Positions 56,938-64,000 of a DNA stretch of 64,000 nt are shown one piece after another; within the stretch, counting starts at the first letter, position 1, and the number at the start of each line of letters is the position of its first letter. Under the pieces are notes generated by a model, which saw nothing but the letters and a program-made list of their open reading frames with translations, had not been told where the DNA came from and searched no databases. Source of the stretch: Litchfieldia salsa (GTDB taxonomy: Bacteria; Bacillota; Bacilli; Bacillales; Bacillaceae_L). The stretch covers positions 124,001 to 188,000 of the forward strand of contig NZ_FNJU01000001.1 in assembly GCF_900104555.1 (NCBI RefSeq), read 5' to 3'. The position numbers were made by a program, and so were the translations under genes.

Positions 56938-59850
56938 ATGAATTTTAATAAATCTCAGTGGAAGGAACGACTACAATCGTTCGGACAAGTTCTTACAAAT
57001 AAACAAGCCTGGAAAGGAATAAGAATTACATATAACGTGATTTGGAACTTATTCTTAATTTTCCTCATTATAGGTTTAATAGGACTATCTTTTGCTGGTG
57101 GTGTTGGCGCAGGATATTTCGCTTCACTAGTGAAAACAGAACCTGTTAGAGCTTATGAAAGTATGCAAAAAGATATTTACAACTATGAAGAAACAACAGA
57201 AGTTTACTTTGATCATGATATTTATTTAGGTACATTACGAACTGACCTCGAACGTGAGGAAGTTGACTTAAGTGAAATTTCCCCTCATTTAATTAACGCT
57301 GTAATTGCGACAGAGGACGAGTATTTTTATGAGCATAATGGGGTAGTACCTAAAGCGATTATGCGTGCCCTCCTACAGGAAGTCACAAATTCTCCAATGC
57401 AAAGTGGGGGAAGTACACTTACCCAACAATTAATTAAAAATCAAATATTAACAAATGAAGTATCGTTTGATCGAAAAGCAAAAGAAATTCTACTAGCAAT
57501 GCGTTTAGAGAAATTCTTTGAAAAAGATGATATTTTAGAAGCTTATCTAAATATCGTTTCTTTCGGAAGAAACTCAAATGGTCGAAATATTGCTGGTGTA
57601 CAAGCAGCAGCTAAAGGACTTTTTGGTGTAGAAGCAAAGGATTTAACAATTGCTCAAGCGGCTTTTATAGCAGGCATTCCACAAAATCCATATGCACACA
57701 CTCCATTTTATAATAAACCTAACGCAGAAGGTCTTTACGTAAAAGATAATCTAGAACCTGGTTTAGAAAGAATGAATACTGTCTTAAGGAGAATGCTATC
57801 AGCAAAATTTATTACCCAAGAGCAATATGAAGAAGCTTTGGCGTTTGATTTAAGATCACAATTAATAAAACCTTTGAACTCATCACGTGATGATTATCCT
57901 TGGTTAACTGCAGAAGTCGAAGAAAGAGCTGCAAATATCTTAATCTATAAAATTGCCGAAGAAGATGGATATGAACAGAGTGACCTAGACGCTGATGAAG
58001 AGCTAAAAAGCTATTACAATTCCGAAGCTCTTAAGCAACTACGTCAAAATGGGTATCGTATTTACACCACAATTGATAAAAACATTTATGATTCTTTTCA
58101 AAAAGTGGTCGATGAATTTGCTTACTATGGCAACGATAAGAAAAATAAAAAGCCAGATCCAGAAACTGGTGAAGCCGTTTTTGAACCACTTGAAACTGGT
58201 GCAGTTTTAATTGAAAATAAAACTGGAAAGATTATTAGCTTTGTTGGAGGTCGTGATTTTAATAGAGAAGAATTAAATCACGCAACAAAGGCAATTCGTC
58301 CAAATGGTTCAACAATGAAGCCTTTACTTGATTATGCCCCAGCATTTGAATACGGGACACTTCAACCTGGCTCAGTACTAGCAGATGTTCCTTATAAATA
58401 CCCTGGTAGCCCAAAACAAGTTCACAACTATGGGGGAGCATATGATTATAAGGGATTAATGTCTGTACGACATGCGTTAAAATTATCTCGAAATGTTCCA
58501 GCTGTTAAAGCTTATGTTGATAACTTTAACCGAAGACCACTTACCTTCTTAGAAAAAATGGGCTTTACATCATTAGTTGATGAAGATGAACATGCTTATG
58601 CAGTTTCATTAGGTGGATTAACTTATGGGGTATCGGTTGAAGAAAATGTCAATGCATATGCGACATTTGCGAATGAAGGAAAATTCATTGATGGATATAT
58701 GATTGAGAAAATCACGACTAAAGATGGGGATATTGTCTATGAACACAAAGTTGAAGCAGTAGACGTATTCTCGCCACAAACAGCTTATTTAACGATTGAT
58801 ACGATGAGAGACGTTATAAGAAGTGGAACTGCTACATCATTATACAGCCATCTTAAATTCAATTCTGATTGGGCTGGTAAAACAGGAACTGGTCAAGATT
58901 TGAAAGATGTTTGGTTCGTTGCTACCAATCCAAATGTATCATTTGGTACTTGGATGGGTTATGACACACCAAAACCAGTTGATAACACTTATAAAGGTGT
59001 TGGCTACTCACAACGTAATATCATGCTATGGGCGAAATTAATGAATGCTGCCTATGACATCCGACCAGACCTCGTCGATCCTGAGGCGTCATTTAAAATG
59101 CCTGGAGGGATTGTTCGACGCTCATATTGTGTTTTATCAGGATTAATTCCTTCTGCGTTATGTAGCGAAGCAGGACTAGTAGAATCAGACATCTTCAATG
59201 CGAAATTCGTACCAACTAAGGTCGATGATAGTTTAACAAAAGGAAAATATATAGTAGTTGATGATAAAGCATATCGTGTACCAGCTAATGCTCCTGCAGA
59301 GTTTGTACAAGAAGGCGTAATGATTAAGAAGGAATTCTTAGAGTATCACAAATTAACAGATACAAAAGCGATAGAGAAGATTTTACCTAACACTGCAAAG
59401 TGGAAAAATTTAGTTATCACAGAAGATAAAGAAGTAACTGACAATGGCGCTGTCCCTTCGACAGTTAATGCATCAATTGCTGGTAGTACTTTATGGTGGA
59501 AAAAGCATGATCATAATGATGTGCTCGGATATCGTATTTATCGTGCGAACAATTTCACGACAGATTTCAAGCGAATTGGCAGTGTTCCTGCTAGAGATAC
59601 ACTTCAATTTAATGTCGGTAATTCAATTGCTGCCTATTATGTAACAGCAGTTGATGTAAACGGAAATGAGACACCATTATCACAAAGTACACTTGTTAAA
59701 TCTGGTGATTATCAACAAGAAAAACCCAAAGTGGAGGCTCCACCTGAGCCTCCACCAGTGGAACCAGCCCCTCCTGAAGAGGTCAATCCTCCTGAGGAGA
59801 AGCCTCAACCTCCGAAACCTGAGGGTCAAGGCGAACAAGATCAAAACTAA
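56938..59850 (+). CDS. Class A penicillin-binding protein with FnIII domain and Pro-rich tail
   Basis: Bifunctional peptidoglycan glycosyltransferase/transpeptidase of 970 residues. A membrane helix (about 33-60) precedes a family 51 glycosyltransferase domain: catalytic Glu126 in A-T-E-D-E-Y-F-Y-E-H, then G-G-S-T-L-T-Q-Q-L and R-K-A-K-E-I. The transpeptidase has Ser458-T-M-Lys461, Ser517-R-Asn519 and Lys648-T-G. After a Cys-containing segment (Y-C-V-L-S-G-L, A-L-C-S-E) comes a fibronectin type III-like domain (about 840-925) and a Pro/Glu-rich tail (about 930-970). B. subtilis has no such gene at this place. It is a single-gene unit. Confidence 0.93.
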   Translation: MNFNKSQWKERLQSFGQVLTNKQAWKGIRITYNVIWNLFLIFLIIGLIGLSFAGGVGAGYFASLVKTEPVRAYESMQKDIYNYEETTEVYFDHDIYLGTLRTDLEREEVDLSEISPHLINAVIATEDEYFYEHNGVVPKAIMRALLQEVTNSPMQSGGSTLTQQLIKNQILTNEVSFDRKAKEILLAMRLEKFFEKDDILEAYLNIVSFGRNSNGRNIAGVQAAAKGLFGVEAKDLTIAQAAFIAGIPQNPYAHTPFYNKPNAEGLYVKDNLEPGLERMNTVLRRMLSAKFITQEQYEEALAFDLRSQLIKPLNSSRDDYPWLTAEVEERAANILIYKIAEEDGYEQSDLDADEELKSYYNSEALKQLRQNGYRIYTTIDKNIYDSFQKVVDEFAYYGNDKKNKKPDPETGEAVFEPLETGAVLIENKTGKIISFVGGRDFNREELNHATKAIRPNGSTMKPLLDYAPAFEYGTLQPGSVLADVPYKYPGSPKQVHNYGGAYDYKGLMSVRHALKLSRNVPAVKAYVDNFNRRPLTFLEKMGFTSLVDEDEHAYAVSLGGLTYGVSVEENVNAYATFANEGKFIDGYMIEKITTKDGDIVYEHKVEAVDVFSPQTAYLTIDTMRDVIRSGTATSLYSHLKFNSDWAGKTGTGQDLKDVWFVATNPNVSFGTWMGYDTPKPVDNTYKGVGYSQRNIMLWAKLMNAAYDIRPDLVDPEASFKMPGGIVRRSYCVLSGLIPSALCSEAGLVESDIFNAKFVPTKVDDSLTKGKYIVVDDKAYRVPANAPAEFVQEGVMIKKEFLEYHKLTDTKAIEKILPNTAKWKNLVITEDKEVTDNGAVPSTVNASIAGSTLWWKKHDHNDVLGYRIYRANNFTTDFKRIGSVPARDTLQFNVGNSIAAYYVTAVDVNGNETPLSQSTLVKSGDYQQEKPKVEAPPEPPPVEPAPPEEVNPPEEKPQPPKPEGQGEQDQN

Positions 59851-59867
59851 AAACACCGGATTTTCTT

Positions 59868-59899
59868 AAGAGGTAGACACATTCGTCTACCTCTTTTTG
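59868..59899 (+). terminator. Terminator of the penicillin-binding protein gene
   Basis: Perfect 11-bp stem AAGAGGTAGAC / GTCTACCTCTT with a 6-nt loop, then TTTTGAT. Confidence 0.92.
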
Positions 59900-59905
59900 A
59901 TATAA

Positions 59906-59951
59906 CAAAGAGGCTGACCCGTGCATTCTCTGCTTTGGATCAGCCTCTTTG
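59906..59951 (-). terminator. Terminator of acsA
   Basis: Perfect 12-bp arms CAAAGAGGCTGA / TCAGCCTCTTTG with a 22-nt loop, 4 nt after the acsA stop. The U-tract is weak (TTTGTTATATC), but the stem is strong. Confidence 0.75.
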
Positions 59952-59954
59952 TAC

Positions 59955-61673
59955 TTAATCTTCCATCGTTGATAAGTCCCCTGTTGGTAAGTCTAATTCC
60001 CATGCCTTTAAGACACGTCTCATAATTTTACCACTTCTTGTTTTAGGTAGCTTATCCCGGAATTCTATTTCACGTGGTGCAGCATGTGCTGCAAGTCCTT
60101 TCTTCACAAAGTTACGAATGTCATCTTTCAATTCCTCTGATACCTCATAACCATCACGAAGCGCTACAAACGCTTTAATAATTTCTCCTCGTACAGGGTC
60201 TGGTTTCCCGATAACACCCGCTTCTGCGACCGCTGGATGCTCCACAAGCTTACTCTCAACTTCAAAAGGCCCTACTCTTTCACCACTTGTCATAATGACA
60301 TCATCAATACGTCCCTGGAACCAGAAGTAACCTTCCTCATCCATATAAGCTGAATCTCCAGATACATACCAATCACCCGGCATAAAATAAGATTCATATT
60401 TTGCTTGATTATTCCAAATTGTATACATCATTGATGGCCAGCCTCGTTTAATGGCTAAATTACCCATACGATATGGCGGAAGCTCCTGACCTTGATCATC
60501 GACAATCGCTGCTTTTATTCCTGGAATTGGTTTGCCCATGGATCCAGGCTTTATTTCCATACATGGGTAATTACAAATGGTCTGTCCACCAGTTTCTGTC
60601 ATCCACCACGTATCATGAACTCTTAAGTTAAAAACCTTCATTCCCCAGCGGATTACTTCAGGATTCAAAGGTTCTCCAACGCTTAATATATGTCGTAATG
60701 AACTCATATCAAATTGTTTAACTAATTCATCTCCCGCTCCCATTAACATGCGAAAAGCAGTTGGAGCACTATACCAAACCGTTACTCCATATTCTTCAAT
60801 TGTTTGATACCAAGTTTCCGGCTTAAAACGACCCCCTAAAATCACATTGGACACACCTGATAACCACGGTCCAAATATTCCATAAGAAGTTCCTGTAACC
60901 CACCCAGGATCTGCAGTACACCAATATACATCATCATCTTTTAGGTCTAGTACCCACTTAGCTGTTTGATAATGCTGTACCATTGCATTGTGTACATGTA
61001 AGACTCCCTTTGGTTTCCCTGTAGAGCCTGAAGTGTAATGAAGGATTAAGCCATCATTTCGATCTACCCACTCAATCTCAAGGTCTTTACTAGCACTTTT
61101 CATTCTTGTATAAAAATCTATGATAGGTCCTTCTTCTTTTATGTTTTCACCCACGAGTACCACATGCTTTAAAGCAGGAAGATCTTCTAACGGTACTCTT
61201 TCTAATAGTTCGGGAGTTGTTACAATCACTTTGGCCGCACTATCTTCTAACCGGTCTTTTACTGCGCCTTCCATAAAAGCTTCAAACAATGGTCCCACGA
61301 TTGCACCCAATTTTATTGCACCTAATATTGTAAAGTAACACTCAGGAGATCTTGGCATGAACACAAAAACACGGTCCCCTTTTTCCACATCCGCAGCCTG
61401 TTTTAATAGATTTCCAACTCGATTGGACATCTCCTTCATTTCTTTAAATGTATACTTTTCTTCCCTTGAAGGATCACGGTAGTATAATGCCACCTTGTTT
61501 TTTCGCTCTCCTTGTGCATGGCGATCAATTGCTTCATACGCCATATTCACCTTTCCAGTTTCAGACCATGAAAATTGTTTTTCAATTTCTCCCCAATTGA
61601 ATTCACGATACATTTCATCATAGTTCTTTAAATTAAAATCCCCTTTAATTACTGGTAGCGCTTCCACTTTCAT
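59955..61673 (-). CDS. acsA: Acetyl-CoA synthetase
   Basis: Activates acetate to acetyl-CoA via acetyl-AMP. The 572-residue length equals B. subtilis AcsA. Motifs: the P-loop Y-T-S-G-S-T-G-K-P-K-G, W-W-M-T-E-T-G-G, G-D-W-Y-V-S-G-D and the C-terminal hinge. The active-site Lys549 in P-K-T-R-S-G-K is the residue acetylated by AcuA and restored by AcuC in B. subtilis; all partners are adjacent here. It is divergent from acuABC. The ATG lies 8 nt after AGGGGG. Confidence 0.96.
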   Translation of the reverse strand: MKVEALPVIKGDFNLKNYDEMYREFNWGEIEKQFSWSETGKVNMAYEAIDRHAQGERKNKVALYYRDPSREEKYTFKEMKEMSNRVGNLLKQAADVEKGDRVFVFMPRSPECYFTILGAIKLGAIVGPLFEAFMEGAVKDRLEDSAAKVIVTTPELLERVPLEDLPALKHVVLVGENIKEEGPIIDFYTRMKSASKDLEIEWVDRNDGLILHYTSGSTGKPKGVLHVHNAMVQHYQTAKWVLDLKDDDVYWCTADPGWVTGTSYGIFGPWLSGVSNVILGGRFKPETWYQTIEEYGVTVWYSAPTAFRMLMGAGDELVKQFDMSSLRHILSVGEPLNPEVIRWGMKVFNLRVHDTWWMTETGGQTICNYPCMEIKPGSMGKPIPGIKAAIVDDQGQELPPYRMGNLAIKRGWPSMMYTIWNNQAKYESYFMPGDWYVSGDSAYMDEEGYFWFQGRIDDVIMTSGERVGPFEVESKLVEHPAVAEAGVIGKPDPVRGEIIKAFVALRDGYEVSEELKDDIRNFVKKGLAAHAAPREIEFRDKLPKTRSGKIMRRVLKAWELDLPTGDLSTMED

Positions 61674-61708
61674 ACATAAATCCCCCTTATGTAAGTCTTT
61701 ACCCTTCT

Positions 61709-61737
61709 ATTATAGTACAAATGGATTTTTTTCTCAA
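61709..61737 (-). promoter_or_regulatory. Sigma-A promoter of acsA
   Basis: TTGAGA (61732-61737), a 17-nt spacer and TATAAT (61709-61714) on the minus strand, 36 nt before the start codon. Confidence 0.75.
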
Positions 61738-61762
61738 TTTTTAAAATTCTTTTATTAGAACC

Positions 61763-61900
61763 TAGCAGGCTGAATACACGTAGACTCCTGCTCAGACCAG
61801 TGGCCAAAGTGAGACCCCACAGGAGCACTAGCGACGAGGAGGCTCACTAGTCACCCGCCGGACGCGGAGTGTATACAGCCTGCGGCTTTTAAAGCAACAA
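61763..61900. repeat. Family A dispersed repeat, copy 3
   Basis: Same orientation as the copy at 26010. The outer GAATACAC arm is kept, but the inner CTCCTGTGGG arm is changed to CTCCTGCTCA, so that stem is broken. The distal flanks seen in copies 1 and 2 are mostly missing. It separates the acsA and acuA promoters. Confidence 0.82.
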
Positions 61901-61932
61901 GCTAAACAGTCAAAGATTTTTCAGAAAATATC

Positions 61933-61969
61933 ATGAAAACGCTTTATTCACCTTATTTTCATGTATAAT
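61933..61969 (+). promoter_or_regulatory. acuA promoter region with candidate cre
   Basis: TGAAAACGCTTTAT at 61933-61946 fits the cre pattern at all but its last two bases. A TATAAT -10 lies at 61964-61969. The cre would overlap the -35 region, a position that normally means repression by CcpA. The B. subtilis acuABC/acsA pair is under CcpA control. Confidence 0.45.
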
Positions 61970-62001
61970 AGGAACAAGTACTTTTACATGGTGGTGATGT
62001 G

Positions 62002-62634
62002 ATGGAACATCGAAAAACGTATAATGCAAAGGAAATAAAGACGCCTAGTGGAAACTTAATCATTGAAGGCCCAATTTCAGGAAAAAAGCTAGAAAGCTAT
62101 GAGTTTCACCATGACCTTGTTGCTTTTCGTCCACCTGAACAACAAAAAAAGGCATTGGTTGAGATTGCTGATTTACCAGAAGGTAGAATCATTATCGCAA
62201 GAGATCGAGATAAAATAATTGGCTATGTTACATATCTCTACCCAGATCCATTGGAAAGATGGTCAGAGGGTAAAATGGACAATTTAATAGAACTAGGTGC
62301 AATTGAAGTGGTTCCAGACTTCCGTGGCTATTCTGTGGGTAAGAATCTGCTACAGGTTTCGATGATGGACGATGCAATGAATGATTATATTATTATTACA
62401 ACTGAATACTACTGGCATTGGGATTTAAAAGGTACCGGTTTAAATGTATGGGAATATCGAAAAGTGATGGAAAAGATGATGAATGCTGGTGGCCTTGTAT
62501 GGTTTGCTACTGACGATCCAGAAATCAGTTCACACCCCGCAAACTGCTTAATGGCTAAGATTGGCACACGAATTGATAATGAATCGATCCAAAGATTTGA
62601 TCAATTAAGATTTAAGAATCGTTTTATGTATTAA
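62002..62634 (+). CDS. acuA: Protein acetyltransferase AcuA
   Basis: GNAT-type enzyme of 210 residues that acetylates and turns off acetyl-CoA synthetase. The acetyl-CoA site is around I-E-V-V-P-D-F-R-G-Y-S-V-G-K-N-L-L (about 97-113). The end R-F-D-Q-L-R-F-K-N-R-F-M-Y matches the B. subtilis protein closely. The ATG at 62002 was preferred over the GTG directly before it. First gene of acuABC, divergent from its target acsA. Confidence 0.95.
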   Translation: MEHRKTYNAKEIKTPSGNLIIEGPISGKKLESYEFHHDLVAFRPPEQQKKALVEIADLPEGRIIIARDRDKIIGYVTYLYPDPLERWSEGKMDNLIELGAIEVVPDFRGYSVGKNLLQVSMMDDAMNDYIIITTEYYWHWDLKGTGLNVWEYRKVMEKMMNAGGLVWFATDDPEISSHPANCLMAKIGTRIDNESIQRFDQLRFKNRFMY

Positions 62635-62651
62635 CAAAGGAGGATTATACC

Positions 62652-63299
62652 ATGATATTAGAAGATATTATGAAAAAAAGCGTGATAGCCGTCTCTCCTT
62701 TGGAACCGATAAAATCTGCTCTTTCTCTCATGAATCAGCATCATATAAGACACATCCCTATTATTGATAGTAATCAGAAGATTGTAGGGATAATCAGTGA
62801 CCGTGATATCCGGGATGTCAGTCCCTCTATTTTCCATCAGGATGAGCACTTGGAAGACCTTGAAAAACCTGTTCAAACGATAATGACTAAAGATGTAATC
62901 ACAGGTCATCCAATGGATTTTGTTGAAGAAGCAGCTGTCATCTTTTTTGACCATAAAATTGGTTGCCTACCTATAGAAAAGGATAATAAGCTCGTTGGAA
63001 TCGTGACAGAAACAGACATATTGTATACACTTGTTCAGCTTACCGGAGCACATCAGCCAAGTTCACACTTAGAAATTAGAGTGGCAAATCAAACTGGAGT
63101 GCTTGCTGACGTTGCGGTCATTTTAAAAAAATTCAATATTAATATTGCAAGTGTGCTTATTTATCCTGAACAAGACGTCCGATATAAGATTCTAGTGTTC
63201 AGGGTTCAAACAATGGATACAACCAGAATCGTTTCAGAATTGAAAAAGAATGGCTATACTGTTTTATGGCCTAGTGACCAGGAGTTTTTACATGAGTAA
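62652..63299 (+). CDS. acuB: AcuB, CBS-CBS-ACT protein
   Basis: A 215-residue protein with two CBS domains (about 1-60 and 70-130) and an ACT domain (about 138-210, L-E-I-R-V-A-N-Q-T-G-V-L-A-D). It probably senses adenosine nucleotides or an amino acid and tunes acetoin/acetate use; its mechanism is not known. The ATG follows AAAGGAGG, 17 nt after acuA, and its end overlaps acuC by 8 nt. Confidence 0.94.
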   Translation: MILEDIMKKSVIAVSPLEPIKSALSLMNQHHIRHIPIIDSNQKIVGIISDRDIRDVSPSIFHQDEHLEDLEKPVQTIMTKDVITGHPMDFVEEAAVIFFDHKIGCLPIEKDNKLVGIVTETDILYTLVQLTGAHQPSSHLEIRVANQTGVLADVAVILKKFNINIASVLIYPEQDVRYKILVFRVQTMDTTRIVSELKKNGYTVLWPSDQEFLHE

Positions 63300-64000
63300 G
63301 TCTTCCGTTTTTATTTATTCAGAACTTTTTTCAACGTATAAATTTAACGATACACATCCGTTTAATCAATTGAGAGTTCAATTAACCTATGACCTTCTAA
63401 AAAGCGTGGATGCACTGAATGATTCTATGATCGTTACTCCCCGTATTGCCAACGATGATGAGCTTTCACTTTTACATGATCCGAAATATATTGAGGCAGT
63501 GAAACTCGCAAGTAAAGGGGATTTAGCTTTAGATATTGCTGCAAATTATGGACTTGGAACTGAAGATACACCTATTTTCCCCAACATGCATGAAGCAAGT
63601 TCCTTACTAGTAGGTGCAACACTAACTGCAGTTGACTTTGTGATGAATGGCAATGCAACTCATGCTCTAAGTATTGGCGGTGGACTTCATCATGGATTTC
63701 GCGGAAAAGCGTCAGGCTTTTGTATTTATAATGACAGTGCAGTGGCCATCAAGTATATTCAACAAAAATATCAAGCTCGGGTGTTATATGTAGATACAGA
63801 TGCTCATCACGGAGATGGTGTTCAGTGGGCTTTTTATGATGACCCTACCGTTTGTACCTTCTCGATTCATGAAACTGGCAGATACCTTTTTCCTGGAACA
63901 GGCAATGTAAATGAACGGGGATCAGGTAAAGGGTATGGCTATTCTTTTAATATTCCTTTGGATGCATTTACTGAGGATGAGTCATGGTTAGATGCTTATA
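63292..64000 (+). CDS. acuC: Protein deacetylase AcuC (partial, cut at window edge)
   Basis: Zinc-dependent deacetylase of the histone deacetylase family that reactivates AcsA. The first 236 residues are in the window: G-T-E-D-T-P-I-F-P-N-M-H-E-A, the catalytic G-G-G-L-H-H-G-F-R, the metal-binding Y-V-D-T-D-A-H-H-G-D-G-V-Q and F-P-G-T-G-N. The ATG overlaps the acuB end, with AGGAG about 7 nt upstream. No frameshift is seen in the visible part. It runs off the right end. Confidence 0.95.
   Translation, partial: MSKSSVFIYSELFSTYKFNDTHPFNQLRVQLTYDLLKSVDALNDSMIVTPRIANDDELSLLHDPKYIEAVKLASKGDLALDIAANYGLGTEDTPIFPNMHEASSLLVGATLTAVDFVMNGNATHALSIGGGLHHGFRGKASGFCIYNDSAVAIKYIQQKYQARVLYVDTDAHHGDGVQWAFYDDPTVCTFSIHETGRYLFPGTGNVNERGSGKGYGYSFNIPLDAFTEDESWLDAY

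Noticed and set aside
61715-61730. cre near the acsA promoter
   Set aside because: TGTAAGTCTTTACC at about 61690 lacks the central CG and the last base of the pattern, so I did not call it.

Overview
The window looks like a chromosomal segment of a low-GC, endospore-forming member of the Bacillaceae. The gene order is essentially that of the Bacillus subtilis phoR-to-acuC region. Spore genes (an alpha/beta-type small acid-soluble protein, YtfJ/GerW, YtrH-YtrI, YtvI), a tyrosine T-box, strong AGGAGG ribosome sites and frequent TTG/GTG starts all fit. No rRNA, tRNA, prophage, insertion-sequence transposase or CRISPR array was seen. Most genes are on the minus strand.

Layout. 1-3.7 kb: the start of an unidentified gene, then phoR-phoP and a MaoC-fold gene. 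3.9-7.5 kb: the TCA-cycle group mdh, icd, citZ with a candidate CcpA site upstream of citZ. 7.7-13 kb: membrane proteins YtwI, YtvI and FxsA, then pyk and pfkA. 13.3-17.1 kb: accA, accD, a GntR-type regulator and an NADP-type malic enzyme, forming a lipogenic block with a candidate operator upstream. 17.3-25.9 kb: dnaE, ytrH-ytrI, nrnA, ytpI, ytoI, a small membrane protein and ytkL. 26.3-30.8 kb: an M24 peptidase, an unknown 80-residue protein, alanine dehydrogenase and an NCS1 permease. 30.9-34.0 kb: argH, argG and a conserved small protein. 34.2-42.8 kb: moaB, an EcsC-family protein, ackA, ytxK, tpx, ytfJ, ytfI, yteJ, sppA and an NAD kinase. 42.8-49.7 kb: sspA, thiI with its cysteine desulfurase, ezrA, hisJ, refZ and a free-methionine-sulfoxide reductase. 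50.1-56.9 kb: a GAF-GGDEF cyclase, rpsD with a long leader, an MMPL exporter and tyrS with a T-box. 56.9-64 kb: a class A penicillin-binding protein, then acsA facing acuA-acuB-acuC, the last cut by the window edge.

How the genes fit together. Much of the window is central carbon metabolism: glycolysis exit (pfkA, pyk), TCA entry (citZ, icd, mdh), acetate overflow and re-use (ackA; acsA with its acetylation switch acuA/acuC), malate to pyruvate with NADPH, and malonyl-CoA formation (accDA). Candidate CcpA boxes lie at citZ, ackA and the acsA/acuA gap, which suggests joint carbon-catabolite control.

The least ordinary content is between the genes. Three families of short structured repeats occur. 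Family A (about 140-230 nt, three copies) is built of nested palindromes. Family B (about 120 nt, six full copies and one collapsed copy) sits against stop codons and has paired arms that change together between copies. Family C is one element of about 200 nt bounded by two identical 27-nt palindromes. I saw no multi-gene system that looks new. The family B repeats, the GntR/operator pair and a few changed catalytic motifs (NAD kinase, MaoC protein) are the points most worth checking.
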